DNA of 64,000 nucleotides, taken from assembly GCF_040656415.1 (NCBI RefSeq), contig NZ_JBFAMC010000001.1:1798001-1862000 (forward strand). Direction: 5' to 3'. Shown here piece by piece: positions 8,153-17,133 of the stretch. Each line of letters begins with the position of its first letter. Within the stretch, counting starts at the first letter, position 1. The notes under the pieces were generated by a model. It was not told the origin of the DNA and ran no database searches. It saw only the letters and a list, made by a program, of their open reading frames with translations. A program made the position numbers and the translations under genes. Source of the DNA: Rhodococcus_F sp040656415 (GTDB taxonomy: Bacteria > Actinomycetota > Actinomycetes > Mycobacteriales > Mycobacteriaceae).

Positions 8153-10909
8153 ATGATCGAAACCCCACGTGAGGCCACTGAACCCCTCCGCGAGGACATT
8201 CGACTACTGGGCGGCATCCTCGGCCAGATAGTGCGGGAGCAAGCCGGCGACAGGGTTTTCGACCTAGTGGAGAAGGCCAGGGTCGAATCGTTCCGGGTCC
8301 GCCGTTCCGAGATCGATCGCACTGATCTGGCGGACATGTTCACGCAGGTCTCCAGTGAGGATGCCATTCCCGTGATCAGGGCGTTCAGCCACTTCGCCCT
8401 TCTCGCGAATCTCGCCGAAGACATCCATCGCGAGCGCAGGCGCGCCATCCACATGGCGGCGGGAGAACCCGCCCCCGCCAGCACCCTGGCCGCCACCTAC
8501 GCCAAGCTCGACGCAGCGCGTCTCGACAGCGCTCTGGTCGCCGACGCACTGGACGGGGCGCTCGTGTCGCCTGTCATCACAGCGCACCCCACCGAGACGC
8601 GTCGCCGGACCGTGTTCGAGACGCAGACTCGGATTACCGAACTGATGCGATTCCGGGAGCGCACTTCGCTGACCGAGTCCGAGATCGAGGCCGTCGACAT
8701 CGGGTTGCGCCGCCAGATCCTCACGTTGTGGCAGACCGCCCTGATCCGGTTGGCCCGGTTGCGGATCCAGGATGAGATTGCGGTCGGGCTGCGATACTAC
8801 GACGCGGCACTGTTCGAGGTAGTCCCCAAGATCAACGCAGAACTCCGCAGTGCCCTGCGTGCCCGTTGGCCGGACGCGAACCTGTATCGCGAACCGATAC
8901 TGCGCCCGGGGTCATGGATCGGCGGTGACCGGGACGGCAATCCGTACGTCACCGACGAGGTCGTCCGCCAGGCCACTACCCGCGCGGCTGCCACGGCCAT
9001 CGAACATCATCTCGCCGAAGTCGAGGTTCTCGAAAGCGAACTGTCGATGTCGGCCAGGCTCGTCACGGTCACCCCAGGGCTGGACCTGCTTGCCGCAGCC
9101 TCCCACGACGATTCACCGTCTCGAATCGACGAGCCGTACCGCCGAGCGCTGCGGGGAATCAGAGGACGCCTCACAGCGACCGCACAGCAGGTCCTGGGAA
9201 GCACACCTGAACACGGGCTCGACATCGGTCTCGACCCCTATCACACCCCACAGGAGATGCTCGACGAACTCGACATCGTCGACGACTCACTGCGAGCCGT
9301 CGGTGACGCCACGATCGCCGACGACCGCCTCGCAACCCTGCGGGACTCGGTCGAGGTGTTCGGATTCCATCTCTGCGGACTCGATATGCGGCAGAACTCG
9401 GAAGTACACGAGACGGTGGTCGCGGAGTTGCTGGCATGGGCAGGGGTGCACGCCGACTATCGGTCGCTGTCCGAAGATGAACGAGTCGAACTGCTGTCGA
9501 CAGAGTTGTCCACGCGCCGTCCGTTGACCAGCGCGAAAGCTCGATTCAGCGAACTGACGACGAAGGAGCTGGCCATACTCGCTGCCGGCGCGAGTGCAGT
9601 TCGTACGCTGGGCGACGGGGCGGTGCCGAACTACATCATCAGCATGTGCACGTCAGTAAGCGACATGCTCGAAGCAGCTGTCCTGTTGAAGGAAGTGGGC
9701 CTACTCGATATCGGATCAGATGTCGGGCCGATCTGTCCGGTCGGGATCGTGCCGCTGTTCGAGACGATCGAGGACCTGCAGCAGGGAGCATCAACGCTCG
9801 AGGCGACCCTCGAGGTTCCGGTGTATCGGGCTCTGGTGGCTTCGCGAGGTGACTCGCAGGAAGTGATGCTCGGGTACTCCGATTCGAACAAGGATGGTGG
9901 CTACCTCGCTGCCAACTGGGCGTTGTACCGAGCGGAGCTGGACCTGGTAGACATCGCCCGTAAGACGGGAATCCGGCTGCGGCTGTTCCACGGTCGCGGC
10001 GGAACCGTTGGCAGGGGCGGTGGTCCAAGTTACGAGGCGATTCTGGCGCAACCTCCGGGGGCGGTGGCAGGGTCTCTGAGAATCACCGAACAGGGCGAGG
10101 TCATCGCCGCCAAGTATGCGGAACCGCGTCTTGCGCAACGCAATCTGGAGACACTGCTCGCGGCGACGCTCGAAGCTACCCTGCTCGACGTCGAGGGGCT
10201 CGGCGACGAGGCCGAACCTGCATACCGGGTCCTCGACGAGCTCGCGGTGCTTGCACGGCAGGCGTACAGCGAATTGGTGCACGACACACCGGGATTCGTG
10301 CAGTACTTCGAGATGTCGACCCCCGTCGCCGAGATCGGATCGCTGAACATCGGCAGTAGGCCCGCGTCCCGCAAACAGACGAAGGCGATCTCGGATCTGC
10401 GGGCGATTCCCTGGGTACTGTCCTGGAGCCAGTCCCGAGTGATGCTTCCCGGCTGGTACGGCACCGGCACGGCACTGGAGCAGTGGACGGCTGACGACCC
10501 CGGCAATGTGGCTACGTTGTCGCGGCTGTATCAGACGTGGCCATTCTTCAGGACCGTGATGTCGAATATGGCGATGGTGATGGCCAAGTCCGACATGGGG
10601 CTGGCAGCCAGATATTCGGAACTTGTGCCGGACGAGGAGCTGCGGCAGAGAGTGTTCGGCAAGATTGCCGACGAACACGCGCGCACCATCCGGATGTACA
10701 AGGCGATCACCGGAAATGACACACTGTTCGCCGACAACCCGGGCCTCGAACGGTCACTGCACAATCGGTTCCCGTACCTCGAGCCGCTCAATCACCTTCA
10801 GGTGGAACTATTGCGGCGATACCGCAGCGGGGACGACAGCGATCAGACCCGGAGCGGCATCCAGCTGACGATGAACGGACTCGCCACGGCGCTGCGAAAT
10901 AGCGGGTAA
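8153..10909 (+). CDS. ppc: Phosphoenolpyruvate carboxylase
   Basis: PEPC fixes bicarbonate onto phosphoenolpyruvate to give oxaloacetate, refilling the TCA cycle. The 918-residue length is typical. Active-site motifs are present in order: VITAHPTETRRR with the catalytic His near residue 145, SWIGGDRDGNPYVT, GYSDSNKDGGYLAANWALY, the glycine loop FHGRGGTVGRGGGP near residue 615, and SRPASRKQ. The protein ends Arg-Asn-Ser-Gly; the family usually ends Asn-Thr-Gly, and the essential terminal Gly is kept. ATG at 8153 is used. Placement beside the glycolytic operon links PEP production and carboxylation. Confidence 0.98.
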   Translation: MIETPREATEPLREDIRLLGGILGQIVREQAGDRVFDLVEKARVESFRVRRSEIDRTDLADMFTQVSSEDAIPVIRAFSHFALLANLAEDIHRERRRAIHMAAGEPAPASTLAATYAKLDAARLDSALVADALDGALVSPVITAHPTETRRRTVFETQTRITELMRFRERTSLTESEIEAVDIGLRRQILTLWQTALIRLARLRIQDEIAVGLRYYDAALFEVVPKINAELRSALRARWPDANLYREPILRPGSWIGGDRDGNPYVTDEVVRQATTRAAATAIEHHLAEVEVLESELSMSARLVTVTPGLDLLAAASHDDSPSRIDEPYRRALRGIRGRLTATAQQVLGSTPEHGLDIGLDPYHTPQEMLDELDIVDDSLRAVGDATIADDRLATLRDSVEVFGFHLCGLDMRQNSEVHETVVAELLAWAGVHADYRSLSEDERVELLSTELSTRRPLTSAKARFSELTTKELAILAAGASAVRTLGDGAVPNYIISMCTSVSDMLEAAVLLKEVGLLDIGSDVGPICPVGIVPLFETIEDLQQGASTLEATLEVPVYRALVASRGDSQEVMLGYSDSNKDGGYLAANWALYRAELDLVDIARKTGIRLRLFHGRGGTVGRGGGPSYEAILAQPPGAVAGSLRITEQGEVIAAKYAEPRLAQRNLETLLAATLEATLLDVEGLGDEAEPAYRVLDELAVLARQAYSELVHDTPGFVQYFEMSTPVAEIGSLNIGSRPASRKQTKAISDLRAIPWVLSWSQSRVMLPGWYGTGTALEQWTADDPGNVATLSRLYQTWPFFRTVMSNMAMVMAKSDMGLAARYSELVPDEELRQRVFGKIADEHARTIRMYKAITGNDTLFADNPGLERSLHNRFPYLEPLNHLQVELLRRYRSGDDSDQTRSGIQLTMNGLATALRNSG

Positions 10910-11189
10910 CAGCCTGACGGAATTCCCGACCACAATCGTGTCGCGAACTCACTTCGCTACCTCGGGTGTGTGGGCTGGTATCGCCCGTGCAGTAGTCGCG
11001 GGGCGCCCCTTCACGCTCCCCTTCAGGTGTGGGACAGTTGTGACTCATGGTTCAAATGTGACAATTTAGTAGTTCTGGGGTCGAGACCTCGATTGGGTTG
11101 TTAACCTCTCCTGGGCTGCTGTGCTATCCGGCAGTAGGTGGCCCACTGCCAGGTTGATCCGCTTTGTTCTTCTGAGTCAGGAGAGAAAT

Positions 11190-12284
11190 GTGAATCACCA
11201 CAGGAGTTTCCGCGGTTGCCTCACTGTTCGGGCGCGCGCCCGGCGTCTGATGCTCGGGTTGGTGGCCGTTTCGACGATGGTGCTGGGTATGGCCGGTATG
11301 GGGGCGGGGCCCGCGGCCGCGGACACCGTCATCGCCACCATCGATGTCGGAGACTTCCCACAAGGGGTGGCTATCACCCCGGACGGGTCGCGCGCCTACG
11401 TCGCCAACTTCTCGGACAACTCGGTTTCGGTGATCGATACCTCCACGAACACGGAGCTGAGCACCGTTCCGCTCGGGGGCGGGGCACTTCCGGTCGGGGT
11501 GGCGGTGCTCCCGGGCGGGTCCGACGTGTACGTCGCGAACGCTGGTGCCGGCACGGTGTCGGTGATTGACACCGGTACGAACATGGTGGACGCCACCGTC
11601 ACGGTAGAGAGCGGTCCATCCGGGGTGACGGCGAGCCCGGTCGGGCCCCGCGCCTACGTCGCGAACAGCAACAGCGATTCGGTGACGGCTATTGATACCG
11701 ACACGAACACGGAGATCACCAGCGTCACGGTCGGGGATGCCCCGAACGGCCTGGCTGTGACCCCCGACGGATCCCGCGTCTACGTCGCAAACAATACCGA
11801 TGGCGATGTAGACGTGATCGAGACAGCTGGCAATAGCGTCGTCGACACCGTCACGGTCGGGAATCTCCCCCTGGGTGTAGTGGTCACGCCGGACGGGTCC
11901 CGCGTGTACGTCGCGAACGCCAGCGACGGCACGGTGTCGGTGATCGCCACCGCCGGTAACAACGTCATCGACACCATCGGCGTCGGGAACTCCCCGTCGG
12001 GTGTGGCGGTCACGCCGGACGGAACCCGCGTCTACGTCGCCAACGGTGTTGACGGCACGGTTTCGGTGATTGAGACCGCTGGAAACACCGTCGTCGATAC
12101 CGTCACGGTGGGTGGTGGGCCCTCTGGTGTGGCGGTGACACCGGACGGGACCCGCGTCTACGTCACCAACCGTTTGGACGACACGGTGTCGGTGATCGCC
12201 GTCGAGCAGTGCCTCGGATCGTTGTGCATCGACTTCGGTTCGTTGACGGGCAGCGGTTCCGGCGCGGGTGGCGTTTTCAGCTGA
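11190..12284 (+). CDS. Secreted seven-repeat YVTN beta-propeller protein (copy 1)
   Basis: The 364-residue predicted exported protein is of unknown function. It has a signal peptide (basic start, hydrophobic LMLGLVAVSTMVLGMAGMG, AAA-D cleavage site near residue 44), then seven ~42-residue repeats of the form VGxxPxGVAVTPDGSRVYVANxxDxTVSVIxTAGN, enough to close a seven-bladed propeller. After the last blade comes VSVIAVEQCLGSLCID, a two-Cys tail followed by a Gly/Ser-rich end. GTG at 11190 is chosen because GGAGAG lies just upstream and the second paralogue has the same leader and start; an open extension to 11121 lacks a ribosome site. YVTN propellers occur in surface-layer and scaffold proteins; the ligand is not predictable. 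Confidence 0.85.
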   Translation: MNHHRSFRGCLTVRARARRLMLGLVAVSTMVLGMAGMGAGPAAADTVIATIDVGDFPQGVAITPDGSRAYVANFSDNSVSVIDTSTNTELSTVPLGGGALPVGVAVLPGGSDVYVANAGAGTVSVIDTGTNMVDATVTVESGPSGVTASPVGPRAYVANSNSDSVTAIDTDTNTEITSVTVGDAPNGLAVTPDGSRVYVANNTDGDVDVIETAGNSVVDTVTVGNLPLGVVVTPDGSRVYVANASDGTVSVIATAGNNVIDTIGVGNSPSGVAVTPDGTRVYVANGVDGTVSVIETAGNTVVDTVTVGGGPSGVAVTPDGTRVYVTNRLDDTVSVIAVEQCLGSLCIDFGSLTGSGSGAGGVFS

Positions 12285-12422
12285 CCTCCGTATTGCGGAG
12301 TCGAGTGACGCCGCGGCCCCGACCGTGAGGGTGGCAGTGTCATCTCGGCTTGCATCCAGGTCCAGGCACCGGTTGCCTCACCGGATGGGCTGTCGTTTTG
12401 TTCTCTACCGTGGGAGAGAAAT

Positions 12423-13502
12423 GTGAATTGGCTCAGTGGTTTACGAGATTCTCACAAGTGTGGGAGCCGTACGGCGCGTCTGGTGTTGGCCGCGGCAACA
12501 GTTTCGGCGACAGTGATGGTTGGGGTTGGGGCCTCGACTGCGGCAGCAGATACAGTCATCGACTCAATTCCGGTCGGCGAACTCCCGACGGGGGTGGCGA
12601 TTACTCCGGACGGGTCCCGTGTCTACGTCACCAACGGTGGTAACAGCAGGGTGTCGGTGATCGAGACCGCCACCAACACGATGGTCGACACCATCGCGGT
12701 TTGGGACTCCCCGCAAGGGGTGGCGGTGACGCCCGACGGGTCTCGCGTCTACGTCGCGCACCCTTTCAGGGAGGTCGTGGCAGTAATCGAAACCGCCACC
12801 AACACGATGGTCGACGTCGTCTCGGTCGGGACTCTTCCGACCGGGGTGGCGGTGAACCCGTCGGGATCTCACGTCTACGTCACCAACCAGCTCGATGATT
12901 CGGTGTCGGTGATCGAGACCGCCGGCAACAACCTGGTCGATACCGTCACGGTGGGAGACCTCCCGCTCGGGGTAGCCGTATCGCCGGAGGGATCCCGAGC
13001 GTACGTCACCAATGTCAGCGACAAGACGGTGTCGGTGATCGACACAGCTACGAACACGGAGGTCGACACGATCGGGGTCGGTGACCAACCGATGGCGGTG
13101 GCGGTGAACCCGTCTGGCTCTCACATCTACGTCACCAACCAGGTCGACAATTCGGTGTCGGTGATCGAGACCGCCGACAACAACCTGGTCGATACCGTCA
13201 CGGTTGGGGCCCTCCCGAGCGGGGTGGCGGCGAGTCCGGACGGGTCTCGCGTCTACGTCACCAACGCTGGTGAGAACACTGTGTCGGTTATCGACACCGC
13301 CACCAACACTGAGGTCGACACCATCCGGGTCGGGGGTCGCCCGGTCGGGGTGGCGGCGACACCCGAGGGGTCTCGCGTCTACGTCGCCAATGTCGATGGC
13401 AACACAGTGTCGGTGATTGCCGTCGAGAGGTGCCTCGGATCGCTGTGCATTGACACAGGGGCACTGGTCGGACGTGGCTCGATGGGCAGCTCTGGGAGCT
13501 GA
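12423..13502 (+). CDS. Secreted seven-repeat YVTN beta-propeller protein (copy 2)
   Basis: This tandem paralogue (359 residues) of the preceding gene lies 138 bases downstream on the same strand. The same architecture is seen: signal peptide (VLAAATVSATVMVGVGASTAAA, then D), seven ~42-residue YVTN repeats, then VSVIAVERCLGSLCID and a Gly/Ser tail. The leader GGAGAGAAAT before a GTG start is shared with copy 1, so both the gene and its translation signal were duplicated. Repeats 3 and 5 share the variant AVNPSGSH[VI]YVTNQ[LV]D, suggesting internal repeat exchange. Function unknown; an extracellular or wall-associated role is inferred. Confidence 0.85.
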   Translation: MNWLSGLRDSHKCGSRTARLVLAAATVSATVMVGVGASTAAADTVIDSIPVGELPTGVAITPDGSRVYVTNGGNSRVSVIETATNTMVDTIAVWDSPQGVAVTPDGSRVYVAHPFREVVAVIETATNTMVDVVSVGTLPTGVAVNPSGSHVYVTNQLDDSVSVIETAGNNLVDTVTVGDLPLGVAVSPEGSRAYVTNVSDKTVSVIDTATNTEVDTIGVGDQPMAVAVNPSGSHIYVTNQVDNSVSVIETADNNLVDTVTVGALPSGVAASPDGSRVYVTNAGENTVSVIDTATNTEVDTIRVGGRPVGVAATPEGSRVYVANVDGNTVSVIAVERCLGSLCIDTGALVGRGSMGSSGS

Positions 13503-13513
13503 TACTGGTAGCT

Positions 13514-13536
13514 CGGCGACGCGTGGCGTCGCCGAC
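13514..13536 (+). terminator. Hairpin after the YVTN pair
   Basis: A perfect 9-bp stem, TCGGCGACG/CGTCGCCGA, with a 5-base loop begins 12 bases after the second propeller gene. It is GC-rich without a clear U-tract, as is common for actinobacterial terminators. Confidence 0.6.
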
Positions 13537-13940
13537 TCGCCCATGAGGGTCGCGGCGTCAACAGGGTCCATACGGCGCCGCGGACAAATGTTCAAAGTGC
13601 TTTGCACAATCGCGCTGATCTCATCGCCAGATGAACCATCTTGCGGGCGATGGGAACCGAATTCTTGCCCCCTGCGTCAAAACGAGTACTGGGTCACACC
13701 GATAGAGAGTCATAGCGTGTCCGGCGAACTTTGAACGAGGGGCGAAATGAGTCATTGCGCAAGCAATCCGGGATATTGGCGCAGGGGAATCGGGGCAATG
13801 GGGAGAGCCGGCGCCGGCCCGCGATGGGCAGGTCGAATAGTCACCGACTGTCAGGTGCCCCGAGTGCCAGCAGATCAGGACTCGCAATCCTCCGCCGTGC
13901 TACCGGCCGAGGACGAGGATGGATCTGGTCGATGACGGCG
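13537..13940. other. Intergenic region between convergent genes
   Basis: About 400 bases lie between the convergent propeller gene and pgl. Small open frames exist on both strands, but none has a convincing ribosome site, conserved motif or coding bias. No terminator facing pgl was recognised. Confidence 0.5.
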
Positions 13941-14681
13941 TCAGTCCGGAAGCTGTGACGCGGCGGCCGAGTCGAGTAGCCAGCGTGTGGCCGTGCGACC
14001 TCGTGCGCCTGACGCTGGGAATTCGACCGGGGGAGCGCCGGCGATCGCCGCTGCCACGGCTTCGGCCTTCGCATCCCCGGATACCACGAGCCACACCTCG
14101 TTCGCATGTTGAACGGCAGGCAAGGTCAAGGTGATTCGCACCGGCGGTGGTTTGGGTGAATCGGTGACCGCGACGACATTCCGGTGCCGCTCCCTAACCG
14201 CATCGGTATCAGGAAACAGTGAGTTGACGTGTCCTTCCCCACCCATGCCGAGCAGGTGCACGTCGAAGACCGGCAGCTCCTCGGCGCCGGAGTTCGCTGC
14301 CAGTTCGCGAGCGTAAGCGTCCGCCGCGGCCTTTGCGTCGGCAAACTCGCCGTCAGAAGCGGCCATGGGATGCACCCGTGCCGGGTCGATGTCGACGTGA
14401 TCGAGTAGGGCTGCGCGAGCCTGCACCTCGTTGCGTTCCGGATCGCCGGCGGGCAGGTATCGTTCGTCGCCCCACCAGATGTCGAGTGCACGCCAGTCGA
14501 TGGCCCCAGGACTTTCGCGGACCTTCTCGAGAAGACCGATGCCGGTTCCACCGCCGGTGAGGACGACGGACGCCGAGCCACGTTCCTCCTGCGCCCTTAC
14601 GACAGTTTCGACGAAGCGCTTCGCGGCCGCGTCGACCAGGGCGTCGATGTCGGCGTGTACTTCCACGTTGATGTCACTCAT
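13941..14681 (-). CDS. pgl: 6-phosphogluconolactonase
   Basis: Pgl (DevB) hydrolyses 6-phosphogluconolactone to 6-phosphogluconate, the second step of the oxidative pentose phosphate pathway. Family marks are VVLTGGGTGIGLLE (phosphate loop), the IWWGDERYLPAGDPERNE signature, and LLGMGGEGHVNSLFP, which holds the catalytic His. It is 246 residues long, as usual. Its start overlaps the end of opcA by eight bases. It is last in the minus-strand tkt-tal-zwf-opcA-pgl operon. Confidence 0.96.
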   Translation of the reverse strand: MSDINVEVHADIDALVDAAAKRFVETVVRAQEERGSASVVLTGGGTGIGLLEKVRESPGAIDWRALDIWWGDERYLPAGDPERNEVQARAALLDHVDIDPARVHPMAASDGEFADAKAAADAYARELAANSGAEELPVFDVHLLGMGGEGHVNSLFPDTDAVRERHRNVVAVTDSPKPPPVRITLTLPAVQHANEVWLVVSGDAKAEAVAAAIAGAPPVEFPASGARGRTATRWLLDSAAASQLPD

Positions 14682-15585
14682 AGGTCACCTTCGTCAGTCC
14701 GGCGAGCGCCGCCTCGTAGACTTCGTCCGGATCCAGTCGTCGGAGCTCCTCGGCCAGGCAATCACGTGTCTCTCGGCGACCGAGCGCGATGAGTGCGTCC
14801 ACGTGCCCTGTGCGACGCAAAGTGGCGGTGGTCTCGGTCTGGGGTCGACTTATGTTCAATGTCTCCCCTCCGGCGAAGTTCAACTGCACATGGAGCAGCC
14901 CGGTATGGCGGACGACCGGGACATCGAGACGGCTCGCCAACCAGCCTGCGAGCATGTCGACTGCAGGCTCCTCGGCGAGACCGGACACGACCGCCGACTC
15001 GATCGGCAGGTACGGAGGCTGATCGAGAGCCGACGTGAGAAGCGCTCGCCAGTAGGTGACACGGCTCCATGCCAAATCGGTGTCCCCAGCGGTGTAGGAC
15101 GCCAGACGCCCTTTGATCTCGGCTGCGGGATTCTCGCCGGCGGTGGCGTCGGTGATACGTCGGATTGCCAATTTGCCGACCGGGTGCTGCGCGGGGATCG
15201 GGGGTGATTCCTCGGGCCACCACGCGACGACCGGCGTATCCGGAAGCAGGAAGGGTATGACCACACTGCTCTCGTGCTCGGCGAGTTCCCCGTAGAGGCG
15301 CAGGACGACGACTTCGGAGGCCCCCGCGTCGCCTCCCACGCGTATCTGTGCATCCAGGCGTGACGCGGCCTCCCGTGGACCCCGCGCGATCACTATTACG
15401 CGACACGGGTGCTCACGGCTCGCCTCGTTGGCGGCATCGATGACGTGTTCTGTGTTCTCACCGTCATGGGTGCACACGACGAGGGTGAGCACCCGCCCCA
15501 GCGTGATCACACCTCCGGTCTTGCGGACTTCGATCAACTTCTTGTTGACCGCTTCGGTGGTGGTCGAAGGAATGTCGATGATCAT
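14674..15585 (-). CDS. opcA: Glucose-6-phosphate dehydrogenase assembly protein OpcA
   Basis: OpcA is needed for full activity of Zwf in cyanobacteria and actinobacteria, probably as an allosteric or assembly partner. The 303-residue protein shows family sequence throughout (GRVLTLVVCT near the N-terminus; VIPFLLPDTPVVAWWPEE; ISRPQTETTATLRR). It lies directly after zwf: its ATG begins at the base next to the zwf stop codon. It overlaps pgl, so the three genes are tightly coupled. Confidence 0.95.
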   Translation of the reverse strand: MIIDIPSTTTEAVNKKLIEVRKTGGVITLGRVLTLVVCTHDGENTEHVIDAANEASREHPCRVIVIARGPREAASRLDAQIRVGGDAGASEVVVLRLYGELAEHESSVVIPFLLPDTPVVAWWPEESPPIPAQHPVGKLAIRRITDATAGENPAAEIKGRLASYTAGDTDLAWSRVTYWRALLTSALDQPPYLPIESAVVSGLAEEPAVDMLAGWLASRLDVPVVRHTGLLHVQLNFAGGETLNISRPQTETTATLRRTGHVDALIALGRRETRDCLAEELRRLDPDEVYEAALAGLTKVTYE

Positions 15586-17130
15586 CTACGGCCTTCTCCA
15601 TTCGCGACCGGTGCGACGCATCATTTCGTCTGCCGACTGCGGACCCCAGGTTCCCGACTCGTATGGCTCGGGTGCGCCGGCTGAGGCCCAGTAGTCGAGC
15701 ACGGGGTCCAGAATCTCCCATGACAACTCCACCTCGGCGTTGACGGGGAACAACGAGGGCTCCCCCAGGAGCATGTCGAGGATCAGTCGTTCGTACGCCT
15801 CCGGGGAGGACTCGGTAAACGCCTGCCCGTAGCTGAAGTCCATGTTGACGTCGCGCACTTCCATGCTCGAACCCGGAACCTTGGAGCCGAACCGCATGGT
15901 GACGCCCTCGTCCGGTTGCACTCGAATCACGAGGGCGTTCTGCCCCAGCTCATCGGTCATCGTCTGGTCGAACGGAAGGTGCGGTGCGCGCTTGAAGACG
16001 ACCGCGATCTCGGTGACCCGACGTCCAAGGCGTTTCCCAGTCCGCAGATAGAACGGCACGCCTGCCCAACGACGCGTGTTCACCTCCAGCGTGATCGCGG
16101 CGAACGTCTCGGTGGTCGAGTCGGATGCGAATCCCTCTTCCTCCAACAGGCCCACGACCGACTGTGCACCCTGCCAACCGCCGCTGTACTGGCCGCGGGC
16201 GGTGGTTTCGTCGAGTGGCTGCGCCAGCCGGGTAGCCGAAAGGACCTTTATCTTCTCCGCTTGCAACTCGCAAGGTTCGAACGAGATCGGCTCCTCCATA
16301 GCGGTGAAGGCAAGTAGTTGAAGAAGGTGGTTCTGAATGACGTCACGGGCGGCGCCGATGCCGTCGTAGTATCCGGCTCGACCGCCGAGCCCGATGTCTT
16401 CCGCCATCGTGATCTGAACATGGTCGACGTAGTGAGAGTTCCAAATTGGGTCGAACAGCTGGTTCGCAAACCGCAGCGCCAGGATGTTCTGAACCGTCTC
16501 CTTCCCGAGATAGTGGTCGATCCGGAACACCGTGTCCTCGGGAAACACCTCGTTCACGACCGCGTTGAGTTGCCGAGCGCTGTCGAGATCGTGCCCGAAC
16601 GGCTTTTCGATGACCACGCGCCGCCATCGACCCTCCGACGCCTGCGCAAGGCCTGCCTCGGACAGCTGTTTGAGGACCACCGGGAAGGCAGCGGGCGGAA
16701 TCGCCAGATAGAAGCCGTGATTTCCGCCGGTGCCACGCTCCCGGTCGAGCTCCGCGAGTGTCGACGCAAGCCGGTCGAAGGCGTCGGGGTCGTCGAACGT
16801 GCCCTGGACGAACCGCAGGCCCTCCGAGAGGTGTGCCCACACCTCCTCCCGGAACGGCGTCCGGGAATGCTCGCGTACGGCGTCGTGGACCACCTTGCCG
16901 AAGTCCTCGGCTGCCCAATCCCTTCGGGCGAATCCGACAAGAGCGAACCCCGGCGGCAGTAGTCCACGATTGGCCAGGTCGTAGATCGCGGGCATCAACT
17001 TCTTCCGTGCCAGGTCCCCGGTGACCCCGAAGATCACCAGGGCGCAAGGCCCGGCGATGCGCGGCAGCCGCTTGTCCTTGCCGTCACGGAGCGGGTTGAC
17101 CCATTCTTCCGACGCCATCGGTTCCTTCAC
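15586..17130 (-). CDS. zwf: Glucose-6-phosphate 1-dehydrogenase
   Basis: Zwf oxidises glucose 6-phosphate to the lactone and produces NADPH. The coenzyme loop is VIFGVTGDLARKKLMPA. The substrate signature RIDHYLGKETVQN carries the catalytic His and Lys, and VIEKPFGHD precedes it. At 514 residues it has normal length. GTG at 17130 gives a short N-terminus; an ATG at 17118 (MASEEW) is an equally good alternative. It lies four bases from tal and abuts opcA, within the pentose phosphate operon. Confidence 0.97.
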   Translation of the reverse strand: MKEPMASEEWVNPLRDGKDKRLPRIAGPCALVIFGVTGDLARKKLMPAIYDLANRGLLPPGFALVGFARRDWAAEDFGKVVHDAVREHSRTPFREEVWAHLSEGLRFVQGTFDDPDAFDRLASTLAELDRERGTGGNHGFYLAIPPAAFPVVLKQLSEAGLAQASEGRWRRVVIEKPFGHDLDSARQLNAVVNEVFPEDTVFRIDHYLGKETVQNILALRFANQLFDPIWNSHYVDHVQITMAEDIGLGGRAGYYDGIGAARDVIQNHLLQLLAFTAMEEPISFEPCELQAEKIKVLSATRLAQPLDETTARGQYSGGWQGAQSVVGLLEEEGFASDSTTETFAAITLEVNTRRWAGVPFYLRTGKRLGRRVTEIAVVFKRAPHLPFDQTMTDELGQNALVIRVQPDEGVTMRFGSKVPGSSMEVRDVNMDFSYGQAFTESSPEAYERLILDMLLGEPSLFPVNAEVELSWEILDPVLDYWASAGAPEPYESGTWGPQSADEMMRRTGREWRRP

Positions 17131-17133
17131 GCG

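Noticed and set aside
10910..11189. Direct TGTGAC repeats near 11037-11063 as a CRP-type site
   Set aside because: The elements are direct rather than inverted (TGTGA-N6-TCACA is absent), so a Crp/Fnr-type site is not supported.
11320..13430. Regular DNA repeats resembling a CRISPR or satellite array
   Set aside because: The ~126-base periodicity is coding: it is the DNA of 42-residue YVTN propeller blades in one open frame per gene, without constant spacers.
13731..13958. Small plus-strand open frame before pgl
   Set aside because: No credible ribosome site, runs into the antisense of pgl, and the Arg/Ser/Gly composition is like random high-GC sequence.
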